Source: an uncultured Lachnospiraceae bacterium (GTDB lineage: Bacteria > Bacillota > Clostridia > Lachnospirales > Lachnospiraceae). Taken from it: a stretch of DNA of 64,000 nucleotides. The position numbers were made by a program, and so were the translations under genes. The DNA lies in assembly GCA_910585075.1 (NCBI GenBank), contig CAJUED010000011.1, positions 9,032-73,031 of the forward strand, written 5' to 3'. The first letter of the stretch is position 1, and each line of letters opens with the position of its first letter. The notes under the pieces are model-generated. The model worked only from the letters and a program-made list of their open reading frames with translations. It was not told where the DNA came from and did not search any database. This document shows, piece after piece, positions 33,983 to 42,699 of the stretch.

Positions 33983-35551
33983 CTACATTCCTTCAAATAA
34001 TCTCCGCTTCCGCTCAATCATTTCATCGATTTTTTCTATGTAAAGACCCACATCCTTCACATTCTCACACCGCTCAATCTGCCCGCTGGGAAACACTCTC
34101 TTACTGATACTCCCTGCGCCAAGGGCTACGATACTTTGCTTCTCCTCCATGATCAATATGTTGTAGATTCCAAACTTATGTTCTTGCATACTGCAGTTCT
34201 CGCCTTCACCGCTCCTCCCCTGAAAACCGAGATTCTGCGGCTCTTTTCCAATTCTTCCATCCCGCGCATATCCCACGTTCTCAAAATTCCCGGACATATT
34301 TTTCTGGCGGTACAGGTAATAAGGCACCATGCCCATCCTTTTTGCTCCGTCCGCCATGATGTGCATGGTCTCATCCGTATTTTTCAGAGAGGAAATACCG
34401 TTTTCCTCCACCCACTGATGGAGTCTTGAGGCCCGCTTTATTGCAAGGGAGTGCACCGTGAGGCTGTCAGGATTTAATTTTTCAATTTCGTCCATAGTCA
34501 TTTGAACGTCCTCCAAAGTCTCCCCCGGCAGTCCCAGAATCAAATCCATATTAATGTTGGTAAAGCCAGCCTCCCTTGCCATAGCAAAGGCCTCCCTCAC
34601 CTGTTCCACGGTGTGCTTTCGCCCGATTAAATCCAGGGTCTTTTGTTTCATGGTCTGGGGATTTACGGAAATTCTGTTTACCCCGTAAGCTTTCAGCACC
34701 CGAAGTTTTTCCGGCGTAATACTGTCCGCCCGCCCGGCTTCTACCGTAAATTCTTTTAGATTTGAGAGGTCGAAGCTGTCTCTTATCTTGGACAGAAGCC
34801 TTGCAAGTTCTTCCGGTTCCAAAGTGGTGGGCGTGCCGCCGCCAATATAAACGGTATCCAGCACCTTATCGCTATGGCTCTCCGCCACATAATCAATTTC
34901 TTTTTCCAGTGCATCCAGATATAGATGAATCTTCTTTTTCCATGACACAATAGGGTACGACGTAAAGGAACAGTACAGGCAGGTGGTTGGGCAAAAGGGA
35001 ATGCCAATGTACAGGCTGTACCCGTTTTCGTAGTGGAGGCCGTCAAGCAAGGCCTTCTCCCTTTTGGCAATATCTATGGACAATTTCCCTTTTTCATCAC
35101 TGATAAAATAGGTGTCCTTCATGTAATTTAAAATATCTTCTTCCGTCCTGCCTTCCTCCAGCATGGTCATGGGAATTTTCGTTGGGCGGATTCCGGTAAG
35201 CGTCCCCCAGGGTAATTCTTTTCCCCTATGCGCCGAGAGAGTATTGTAAATCAGTTTTTTTAAACGGTTTTTCACCTCTACCCTCTCCAAATCTCCGGAT
35301 AATTCCACTTTTCCCCCACCAAAAGAAGCCGTTCCCTCACCCCCGCACACAAGGGTAAGTGAAACAGCTTCCTCCGTAAATTGAAGGTGCAGGGTTTCTG
35401 CCGCCTCCAAGGTTTCTTCCTCTCCTGTTACCACTTTTACATCTTTGTCGGGATAAAAAGCCTTCACCAATGAGTGGATATCATACTCAAATCCCGCCTG
35501 ATTTACCGTAACTTTGATCAAATCCTGTTTGATTGAATCTTCCTTCTTCAT
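33983..35551 (-). CDS. hemZ: Coproporphyrinogen dehydrogenase-like radical SAM protein HemZ
   Basis: A 522-residue radical SAM protein of the HemZ group. The N-terminal 160 residues are a HemZ-specific domain (ending PWGTLTGIRPTKIPMTMLEE); the radical SAM core has CPTTCLYC for the 4Fe-4S cluster, YIGGGTPTTLEPEEL and SVNPQTMKQKTLDLIGR, followed by a C-terminal HemN-like region with YYLYRQKNMSGNFENVGYA. HemZ proteins are linked to anaerobic haem or porphyrin metabolism, though function in Lachnospiraceae is uncertain. Often found near rel and the MBL hydrolase, as here. Confidence 0.93.
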   Translation of the reverse strand: MKKEDSIKQDLIKVTVNQAGFEYDIHSLVKAFYPDKDVKVVTGEEETLEAAETLHLQFTEEAVSLTLVCGGEGTASFGGGKVELSGDLERVEVKNRLKKLIYNTLSAHRGKELPWGTLTGIRPTKIPMTMLEEGRTEEDILNYMKDTYFISDEKGKLSIDIAKREKALLDGLHYENGYSLYIGIPFCPTTCLYCSFTSYPIVSWKKKIHLYLDALEKEIDYVAESHSDKVLDTVYIGGGTPTTLEPEELARLLSKIRDSFDLSNLKEFTVEAGRADSITPEKLRVLKAYGVNRISVNPQTMKQKTLDLIGRKHTVEQVREAFAMAREAGFTNINMDLILGLPGETLEDVQMTMDEIEKLNPDSLTVHSLAIKRASRLHQWVEENGISSLKNTDETMHIMADGAKRMGMVPYYLYRQKNMSGNFENVGYARDGRIGKEPQNLGFQGRSGEGENCSMQEHKFGIYNILIMEEKQSIVALGAGSISKRVFPSGQIERCENVKDVGLYIEKIDEMIERKRRLFEGM

Positions 35552-35609
35552 CTTGTCATTGCTTCCCTTATCTTTATATACATTTTTTATATTTATCTTT
35601 TTATGCTGC

Positions 35610-37427
35610 CTATTCCACCGTCACAACCTTCGCCAGATTCCTTGGTTTATCCACATCAAGTCCCTTGTCAAGGGATACAAAGTAGGCGATAAGCTGCAAT
35701 ACAATGGACGCCGGCATTACCATAAAAGGATCGTCCATCTTAGGCAGTCTGTAGACGCAGCTCCACTGCTCCCCTTCATCCAGGGTTTCGTTTTCCTTGA
35801 TCAGGAGCAGAACCCTTGCTCCCCTTGACTGCACCTCACGGATATTGGACAGCTCCTTACTCTTTAACTTATCCTGGGTCACCACGGCGATGACCGGCGT
35901 ATCCTCCGTAATCAGCGCAATGGTTCCATGCTTAAGCTCCCCGGACGCATAGGCTTCCGAGTGAATATAGGAAACTTCCTTTAATTTTAAAGACCCCTCC
36001 AGCAAAATGGAATAATCCAGTCCACGCCCAATCATAAACACATCCCGGGCGTTTAAAATCACCCCTGCCAGACGGTGGATTTCCTCCTTTGTCTCTAACA
36101 CCTTTGCCATCACCTGGGGAATCCGCTGCAGCTCCTCCATATAGCTTAAAAGGCGTTCTTCTTCCCAAAGGCCTCTGGCCATGGCCATCCTTGCCGTGAT
36201 TAAGTACAGTACTGCAAGCTGGGTGGTGTACGCCTTGGTGCTGGCCACCGCAATTTCAGGCCCTGCGTTGGTGTAAATCACATACTCGCTGGCCCTTGCA
36301 ATGGAGGCTCCTTTTACATTTACAATGGAGATACTTGGTGAGCCGCATTTACGCGCAAATTTGAGGGCTTCCAGAGTATCAATGGTTTCCCCTGACTGGG
36401 AAATAGCTATCACCAATGTATCCTTGTTCACCACCGGGTCATTATACATAAATTCGGAAGCCATCACAACATCCACGTGGATACCAATCATTGCCTGAAT
36501 CAGGCTCTTTCCCACCAGGCCTGCGTGCATGGCGGTTCCACAGGCAATCACGCAGATTCTCTTACAGTCCGCAAGCATTGCATCCGGTATCCCTTCCTCG
36601 GAAAAGTCCGGTTTTCCGTCCTTAATTCTGGGAAGTATGGTCTCCTCGATCACCTGAGGCTGTTCCATAATTTCTTTTTCCATATAAAAAGGATATCCGC
36701 CCTTACCGCTGCGGCTTACATCCCAGTCCACCTTCAGCCAGTCAATTGCCGCCTTATCTCCGGACAGGTCAAACATCTCGATTTTTTCCGGCGAAAGGCA
36801 GATAACATGAAATTCGGGCACCACAAAATAATCCGTGGTAAAGGGCACAATTGCCGCCACGTCGGAGGCCAGCATGGCCCCGCCTTCCGTTACCGCCGCC
36901 ACAATAGGGCTTACATTCCGTACCGCAAATATTTTATCCGGTTGGTCTTCAAATAAAATTGCCAGCGCAAAAGTTCCTTTCAGCTTCAGCACCGTCCTGC
37001 GTATTGCCGAATAAGGATCTCCGTTATAAAAATGCTCCAGCACTGCAGCCACCACTTCGCTGTCGGTCTCGGACTTTAGCTGTCCCTCTAACCCGTACTT
37101 TTCCGTCAGTTCCTTATAATTTTCAATAATGCCATTGTGTATCAAGGTAATTTTGCCGAATTTATGGGGATGGGCATTTGCGTCCGACACACCCCCATGA
37201 GTAGCCCACCTGGTATGACCAATTCCGCACTGCCCCAAAGGCTTACGCTCCTCAAACAGCTCCCGCAGGTCCTTCACACGCCCCGCCCGCTTCACAATCT
37301 GAGTTTTGCCTTCATTTAAAAGAGCAATACCGGCGCTGTCATATCCTCTGTACTCCAGAAGCTCAAGCGCATCCAACATAATCATTCCCGCATTACCTTT
37401 TCCTGTATATCCGATAATTCCACACAT
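35610..37427 (-). CDS. glmS: Glutamine-fructose-6-phosphate aminotransferase
   Basis: A 605-residue GlmS making glucosamine-6-phosphate from fructose-6-phosphate and glutamine, the entry to cell-wall amino sugars. The start is the ATG of MCGIIGYTG so that Cys2 becomes the N-terminal amidotransferase nucleophile; upstream codons fall in the ribozyme. The glutaminase has GHTRWATHG; the two SIS domains carry SQSGETIDTLEAL and SVNVKG-like IVNVKGASIARAS; the C-terminus ends DKPRNLAKVVTVE, as in the family. Confidence 0.97.
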   Translation of the reverse strand: MCGIIGYTGKGNAGMIMLDALELLEYRGYDSAGIALLNEGKTQIVKRAGRVKDLRELFEERKPLGQCGIGHTRWATHGGVSDANAHPHKFGKITLIHNGIIENYKELTEKYGLEGQLKSETDSEVVAAVLEHFYNGDPYSAIRRTVLKLKGTFALAILFEDQPDKIFAVRNVSPIVAAVTEGGAMLASDVAAIVPFTTDYFVVPEFHVICLSPEKIEMFDLSGDKAAIDWLKVDWDVSRSGKGGYPFYMEKEIMEQPQVIEETILPRIKDGKPDFSEEGIPDAMLADCKRICVIACGTAMHAGLVGKSLIQAMIGIHVDVVMASEFMYNDPVVNKDTLVIAISQSGETIDTLEALKFARKCGSPSISIVNVKGASIARASEYVIYTNAGPEIAVASTKAYTTQLAVLYLITARMAMARGLWEEERLLSYMEELQRIPQVMAKVLETKEEIHRLAGVILNARDVFMIGRGLDYSILLEGSLKLKEVSYIHSEAYASGELKHGTIALITEDTPVIAVVTQDKLKSKELSNIREVQSRGARVLLLIKENETLDEGEQWSCVYRLPKMDDPFMVMPASIVLQLIAYFVSLDKGLDVDKPRNLAKVVTVE

Positions 37428-37489
37428 TTTTGTTTCCCTCATCTTTTCTGTCAATCTATTGTATGTTCCACTTGCGCTTGCTGCGCATA

Positions 37490-37663
37490 GCCTGCCGCCC
37501 ATGGAACTGTTTTTATTTACTTCCGTTATACCGTATTTGTTTTGCAGTTACCCGCATATTTGCCGGTATATCTCGCACCGGAAGCGGTACGAAAGAGCAC
37601 CCGCCGAATTTTCGATAACTCTTTTCCTCGTCAACCTTTCCTCTGAAAGGCCATGGCGCTAGA
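37490..37663 (-). ncRNA. glmS ribozyme
   Basis: The reverse strand upstream of glmS shows the conserved core of the self-cleaving glmS ribozyme: AGCGCC (cleavage predicted between A at 37660 and G at 37659), then GUUGACGAGG, UUAUCGA and UCGGCGGGUGCUC. It responds to glucosamine-6-phosphate and cuts the mRNA, lowering glmS expression. The 3' boundary is approximate. Between 37664 and 37831 only AT-rich sequence is seen, which presumably holds the promoter. Confidence 0.93.
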
Positions 37664-37831
37664 TGAAGGGAAACAATGACAATTATCCGTATTCAATTAT
37701 CAAAGTCCGGGTGAACATTTCCCGCCTGTTCATACTGCAAAATCGCAAATACGAAATACATACAGTATTCTTCAACAACCTGTTTTTTGCAAAACACACA
37801 GAAAATAATTCACGAATGCTATTATACACAA

Positions 37832-37860
37832 AAGACCGATAGTTGTAAACTACCGGTCTT
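37832..37860 (-). terminator. Terminator after the DUF3048 gene
   Basis: On the reverse strand AAGACCGGTAG pairs with CTATCGGTCTT, followed by TTGTG. It lies 7 bases after the DUF3048 stop and separates that gene from the glmS ribozyme transcript. Confidence 0.8.
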
Positions 37861-37867
37861 CTTATAT

Positions 37868-39067
37868 TTATTTATATTCCACAAATTCCCCATATTCTTC
37901 CCAGATATTGCAAACCCACGTTTTGCCCTGATTGAATATGATTTCTTCTCCGTCCTCGTCAAAGAACTTTGCCGGTGTGGCGTCGCCGTCGTACCGCTCC
38001 CAGGTTCCCTTGATCACCTTTCCGCCGGTAAAGACAATGGCATCCCCTTCCCCGTGCACCCCAAAGGCCAGGTAATCATGGTCGTCTCTCACTTCCCCAT
38101 GGCAGTACTGGAAAACCACATTGGAAACTGTCAGCTGGCTCTCGTCCAGCTCGTCAATCTGTTCTTCCCCGTTCTGGTATCTGTAGTAGAGCTTATCCTC
38201 GCTGTTGTATTCAAAATAAGGGTTATAAGCGCCGTATCCTCCCTTGTTTCCTTCGCTGCCTCCCGGATAAATCATGGTTGCGTCTTGTGCATCCTCATAA
38301 TTGTCCTCAGCCCTCACATCATCCCCTGCAAAGGTAAAAGGCGGCACATAGGCATCATCATATTCCCAGTCATAGGAAAGCCGTTCCGCCGCTTCCAGCA
38401 TCCCGTCTATAACAAGATAGCCTGTAAACTCCGTGGCGTAACCCGGACGGCTGACTCTGGCAAAGGCTTCGTGGGCGGGGTTATAAATTCCCTCTACCGC
38501 CGCGCTGATATTCTGAACCGTATCCCGGTTGATCAATTCCTCCACATAAGGCCTTGCCAGCCCCCAGTTGCAGTAGATTGCCTCATATCCCATTGCCACA
38601 TATACAAAATAGTCCCGGCTGCTCCTTACGGGCCCAATTCTGTCCAAATCATCAAAATCTTCAAAAACCGCCATCAGTCTGGTGATACGTCCCTCCACAG
38701 GCGCTTCATAAATGATGCTAGCCTTGGAGATACCATATTGAGGCATTGCAGGTGAATTGTTGGGTATCATAACCGCAATGGGTCTTCTGGTAACCACCTT
38801 TTCATCCTTCCACTCACCGGTCAGATAGCTTTGCATCTTTCCATCCACGGCTTCTCTTTCCGAAATAGTAGGAAATCCCGTCAGTGTGGGCTCCGGTTCA
38901 GGCGTAGGCTGCTCCTCGATTTTCTCCGCAGAGGGCTCCGGCTGGGGCGGTTCTTCCGTTTTGCCGCACCCTGTAAGCATCATTCCCGCCAGCACACCTG
39001 CTGTTATCATCAAACGCAGCCTCGCTCCGCGAAGCGGCTTATTGAATAAAAAGATTTTTTTCCTCAT
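37868..39067 (-). CDS. DUF3048 (YerB-like) lipoprotein
   Basis: A 399-residue secreted lipoprotein. The signal sequence ends in LTGC, then a Pro/Glu-rich linker (residues 40-60). Two DUF3048 domains follow: RRPIAVMIPNNSPAMPQYGIS, IYEAPVEGRITRLMAVF and RIGPVRSSRDYFVYVA, then the C-terminal part with FQYCHGEVRDDHDYLAF and GTWERYDGDATPAKFFD. YerB-like proteins sit on the cell surface; their molecular role is poorly known. The start ATG is followed by MRKKIFLF. Confidence 0.92.
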   Translation of the reverse strand: MRKKIFLFNKPLRGARLRLMITAGVLAGMMLTGCGKTEEPPQPEPSAEKIEEQPTPEPEPTLTGFPTISEREAVDGKMQSYLTGEWKDEKVVTRRPIAVMIPNNSPAMPQYGISKASIIYEAPVEGRITRLMAVFEDFDDLDRIGPVRSSRDYFVYVAMGYEAIYCNWGLARPYVEELINRDTVQNISAAVEGIYNPAHEAFARVSRPGYATEFTGYLVIDGMLEAAERLSYDWEYDDAYVPPFTFAGDDVRAEDNYEDAQDATMIYPGGSEGNKGGYGAYNPYFEYNSEDKLYYRYQNGEEQIDELDESQLTVSNVVFQYCHGEVRDDHDYLAFGVHGEGDAIVFTGGKVIKGTWERYDGDATPAKFFDEDGEEIIFNQGKTWVCNIWEEYGEFVEYK

Positions 39068-39112
39068 TACCTTTTCGATTCCTTTCTTCTAATATCTTTT
39101 GCATATTTCCCC

Positions 39113-39158
39113 GGTCTGCACCAAACGCCTCCTTACTCCGCAGGCGGCTTATCAGACC
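39113..39158 (-). other. Hairpin between MBL and DUF3048 genes
   Basis: GGTCTG and CAGACC enclose a CGCCT/AGGCG pair in the 134-base gap. No T-run follows, so this is a leader stem or weak terminator; I cannot decide. Confidence 0.35.
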
Positions 39159-39201
39159 ATCCTACAAAATTATTCCTGTTCAGCGAACCGATTTACAGAA
39201 T

Positions 39202-39831
39202 TTATATAAACGGATTGTACTGCTTCTCGTATCCTATGGTCGTACTCTCCCCATGTCCCGGATAAACCTTCACATCCTCCGGAAGGGGCATCAGCTTTTC
39301 CTTGATGGAGCGCACCAAAGTGCTCATGCTGCCTGTGGGCAAATCGGTTCTTCCCACAGATTCCTGAAATAAAGTATCCCCACTAATCAGTATTTTATCA
39401 TCTGCAAAATAATAGCAGCAGCTTCCCTTGGTATGACCGGGAGTGGCAATGAGTTTAAAGCTTATCCCTTCAATGGTAACTTCCTCTCCGTCCTTTAGAT
39501 AAGTATCCGCTTTGATCGCGCAGGGTCTTCCCGCACCCTTGGAAACATTTACCGAAGGATTTTCGCAGACCTCCTTTTCCTCCTCATAGGCGTATACTTT
39601 CGCCCCGGAAAGCTCCCTTAAGGCTTCCACGCCCCAGATATGGTCAAAGTGACCATGAGTCAGCAAAATAGCCGCCACGGTAAAACCTTTTTCCTTAAGA
39701 CCGTTATAAATGTACTCCCCTTTATCCGCCGGGTCGAAGACAAGGGCTTTATCTGTGCCCTCCTGGTATACAAAATAGCAGTTCGTCTGACAAATTCCCA
39801 GCATAATTCTTCCAATTTTTAAATTTGACAT
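39202..39831 (-). CDS. MBL-fold metallohydrolase (glyoxalase II-like)
   Basis: A 209-residue metallo-beta-lactamase-fold hydrolase of the YcbL/GloB type. Metal ligands are visible in THGHFDHIWG (HxHxDH), ATPGHTKGSCCYY, ISGDTLFQESVGRTD and VYPGHGESTTIG. It is shorter than true glyoxalase II and lacks the C-terminal glutathione domain, so the substrate is uncertain. It follows rel by 121 bases on the same strand, a common clostridial arrangement. Confidence 0.9.
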   Translation of the reverse strand: MSNLKIGRIMLGICQTNCYFVYQEGTDKALVFDPADKGEYIYNGLKEKGFTVAAILLTHGHFDHIWGVEALRELSGAKVYAYEEEKEVCENPSVNVSKGAGRPCAIKADTYLKDGEEVTIEGISFKLIATPGHTKGSCCYYFADDKILISGDTLFQESVGRTDLPTGSMSTLVRSIKEKLMPLPEDVKVYPGHGESTTIGYEKQYNPFI

Positions 39832-39952
39832 GTTTTACTCCTCTATCATAAGTTTATAAGCTTTCCCACTACCAGATGGCTTATCTTCCGGGCTTACGGT
39901 ATTGGCAAAAGACAGCTTCACGTATAAGCCGCCACAGCCTTACAGGCCGACA

Positions 39953-42289
39953 TTAACCTGTAGCCCTCTCAATATCCATCACGCTTTCTATACTTCTTAG
40001 TTTATCCACGATGCGGGTAAGCTCCTCCCGGCCGCTGATTTCAAATGAGGTGGTAAGCGTAGCAAGCCCCTGCTTGTTTACCCTTGTATTCATGGAAATA
40101 ATATCAATATTTTTCTCTGACAAAGTCCTGGATATATCCGCAAGGAGCCCGTTTCTGTTGTTGGCATAAATCTTAATGTCCGCAATGTATTTTCCGTCCG
40201 TCACCTCGTCGGCTGAGCTCTCCCACTCGGCGTCGATCAGTCTCTCTCTCTCTAAATCAGGCAGATTGATCATGTTGACGCAGTCCGTTCTGTGGATGGA
40301 AACACCTCGGCCTCTGGTGACAAAGCCCACAATCTCATCCCCCGGCACAGGCGAGCAGCATTTGGAAAACCGCACGGCCACATCGTGGATACCCTTGACC
40401 ATAATGCCGCTTTTGGATTTGTTCCACTCCATTTTTTTGACCGTGTCGTTTGCGTTTGCCGCAACCGCCGCCAAAACCTCCTCATTGGTCAGCTCTTTCT
40501 TATGGTTCTTCTCGTAGGACTCCATCATTTTATTGATGATCTGTCCTTCCTTCAAACCGCCGTGTCCCACTGCGGCCAGCACCGAATCCCAATCCCTGAA
40601 CCCGTATTTGTTCATGATGATATTGGTGTATTCGGGCTTCATCAGCTCCGCCATATTAATGCTTCTGGCCTTACAGTAGGAATTTAAGAGCTCCTTCCCC
40701 TTGACAATATTTTCTTCTTTGAACTCATTTTTAAACCACTGATTGATTTTATTTTTAGCCTGGGTGCTTTTCACCAAATTCAGCCAGTCACGGCTTGGAC
40801 CCTTGGAATTCTGGGAAGTTAAAATCTCAATCCTGTCGCCGTTTTTGATTTCATAATCTATGGTCACCAGCTTGTCGTTCACCCTGGCGCCAATCATTTT
40901 ATTCCCCACCGCACTGTGAATGCTGTATGCAAAATCCACCGGCGTGGAGCCTGCCGGAAGGTTTTTTACCTCCCCTGTGGGTGTAAAACAGTAAACACTG
41001 TCGGAGAACAGGTCCAAATCGCTTTTCAGCAGATTCATAAATTCCCTGTTATCGGACATATCACGCTGCCATTCCAGAATCTGCCTAAGCCAAGCCAGCT
41101 TTTCTTCTTCCGAATCCTCTATCTTTTTGCCATCCGAGGCCACCTTGTATTTCCAGTGAGCGGCAATGCCGTACTCCGCCGCCTTATGCATCTCGTAAGT
41201 ACGGATTTGAATCTCAAAAGGCTGTCCACTGTTGCCAATCAAAGTGGTATGCAGGGACTGATACATGTTTGCCTTGGGCATGGCAATATAGTCTTTAAAA
41301 CGCCCGGGGATGGGCTTATACATCTCATGGATCACCCCAAGAGCCGCATAGCAGTCCTTCACCGTATCCACAATAATGCGCACCGCAAACAAATCGTAAA
41401 TCTGGTCTATGGTCTTACTTTGATTTTTCATCTTTTTATAGATACTGAAAAAGTGCTTTACCCGTCCGTCTATCTGGGCCTTGATTCCCGCACCGCTGAT
41501 GTGCTCGCTTACCTCATCCACGATTGTCTGGATATATTTTTCCCGGACACTTTTGCGCACGGCAATTTTATCCACCAGGGCATAATATGCTTCCGGTTCC
41601 AGATATTTCAGGGACAAATCGTCCAGCTCCACCTTGATTTTGGAAATACCAAGGCGCTGGGCAATGGGCGCATAAATCTCCATGGTTTCCCTTGCGATTC
41701 TCTGCTGGCTTTCCGGACTCTTGTACTTTAAGGTACGCATGTTGTGAAGCCTGTCGGCTAACTTAATCAGGATAACCCGGATATCTTTTGCCATGGCAAG
41801 GAACATTTTACGCAGGTTCTCCGCCTGCATCTCCAGTCTGTCCTGAGCCTTATCGCCGCTTTCATTTGTAAAGTTTAACTGCTCTAACTTGGTTACCCCG
41901 TCCACTAAGAGGGCAACGTCCTCCCCAAAACGCTCCTTAATCTCCTCCTCTGTCATAACGGTATCTTCTATCACGTCATGCAAAAGCCCTGCCGCTATGG
42001 TTTCCTTGTCCATCTCCAAGTCCGCCAGTATGATAGCCACATACAAAGGATGAATAATATAAGGCTCCCCTGACTTGCGCACCTGATTCTCATGGGCCTT
42101 CGCCGCCAACAGATATGCCTTTTCTATCAAAGAAATATCATCGGAAGGATGATATCTCTGGACACGCAAAATAAGGTCCCTGTATAACTGCTGGGGACTT
42201 TGAAATTCCTGAATGGTCTCAATCCGCCCATCATCAAACACAATCTCACTTTTCATCAACTCTATATCTTTATCTTTTTCTTCCGTCAT
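39953..42289 (-). CDS. relA: Bifunctional (p)ppGpp synthetase/hydrolase
   Basis: A 778-residue Rel protein. The HD hydrolase domain (about 50-200) has HENQVRKSGEPYIIHPL and LLHDVIEDT; the synthetase domain has DLFAVRIIV, GRFKDYIAMPKANMYQSLHT and the RNxF-type region; TGS (VYCFTPTGEVKNLPAGSTP), a zinc-finger-like region with CCSPVPGDEIVGFVTRGRG and a C-terminal ACT domain follow. Both catalytic centres appear intact. The start is taken as the second ATG (MTEEK) because GAGGA is spaced 6 bases from it; 42295 is the alternative. Confidence 0.96.
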   Translation of the reverse strand: MTEEKDKDIELMKSEIVFDDGRIETIQEFQSPQQLYRDLILRVQRYHPSDDISLIEKAYLLAAKAHENQVRKSGEPYIIHPLYVAIILADLEMDKETIAAGLLHDVIEDTVMTEEEIKERFGEDVALLVDGVTKLEQLNFTNESGDKAQDRLEMQAENLRKMFLAMAKDIRVILIKLADRLHNMRTLKYKSPESQQRIARETMEIYAPIAQRLGISKIKVELDDLSLKYLEPEAYYALVDKIAVRKSVREKYIQTIVDEVSEHISGAGIKAQIDGRVKHFFSIYKKMKNQSKTIDQIYDLFAVRIIVDTVKDCYAALGVIHEMYKPIPGRFKDYIAMPKANMYQSLHTTLIGNSGQPFEIQIRTYEMHKAAEYGIAAHWKYKVASDGKKIEDSEEEKLAWLRQILEWQRDMSDNREFMNLLKSDLDLFSDSVYCFTPTGEVKNLPAGSTPVDFAYSIHSAVGNKMIGARVNDKLVTIDYEIKNGDRIEILTSQNSKGPSRDWLNLVKSTQAKNKINQWFKNEFKEENIVKGKELLNSYCKARSINMAELMKPEYTNIIMNKYGFRDWDSVLAAVGHGGLKEGQIINKMMESYEKNHKKELTNEEVLAAVAANANDTVKKMEWNKSKSGIMVKGIHDVAVRFSKCCSPVPGDEIVGFVTRGRGVSIHRTDCVNMINLPDLERERLIDAEWESSADEVTDGKYIADIKIYANNRNGLLADISRTLSEKNIDIISMNTRVNKQGLATLTTSFEISGREELTRIVDKLRSIESVMDIERATG

Positions 42290-42474
42290 ACTCATTCCTC
42301 ATGCCAAAACGCATCTCCCAAGAACATATTGTCCTCGTGGGACTTTGGTCCTTATGGGATTTTTGCCCTTATCGGACTACCGCCCCTGCTTCACATATTT
42401 ATGATATTATATATTTTTTTATGAAATTCGTCAACGCGGCAAAATTTATATTATCTTTTAGCTTTTAATGCAAA

Positions 42475-42505
42475 AACAGGTATGCCGCGTCACAGCATAC
42501 CTGTT
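42475..42505 (-). terminator. Terminator of groESL
   Basis: AACAGGTATGC-N9-GCATACCTGTT, an 11-base perfect stem, followed on the reverse strand by TTTTG. It lies about 195 bases beyond the groEL stop, leaving a long 3' untranslated region. The rest of the gap to 42288 is AT-rich without other clear elements. Confidence 0.85.
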
Positions 42506-42540
42506 ATCATTAAATCCTTTTTATCATTTTATACACAAGG

Positions 42541-42662
42541 CGGTTTATCTTACTATCATCTCCGCAGTGCACGCTCGAAAAACCTTCGGTTTTCCTCGCT
42601 CACGGGCTTCGCCCTATGCATCCGCAATCTGAAAAAATTGTCAGCAAGCTGCCATTTTTTCA
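42541..42662 (-). other. Hairpin-rich 3' untranslated region of groEL
   Basis: Between the groEL stop and its terminator are AAAACC-TTC-GGTTTT (42579-42593), GGGC-TTC-GCCC (42604-42614) and a long imperfect stem starting TGAAAAAA and ending TTTTTTCA (42630-42662), the first two with TTC (GAA on the transcript) triloops. No ORF fits. It may be an mRNA-stability element or an intergenic repeat. Confidence 0.5.
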
Positions 42663-42699
42663 TCTTCCGTCTGCGCACTGCTCATTGCCTTCGCGTACA

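Noticed and set aside
37787..38755. 322-codon open frame on the forward strand
   Set aside because: It is wholly antisense to the DUF3048 lipoprotein gene, which has signal peptide, lipobox and domain motifs; the forward frame has no domain or ribosome site.
40916..41731. 271-codon open frame on the forward strand
   Set aside because: It lies antisense within rel, whose catalytic domains are clear. The frame is a by-product of codon bias.
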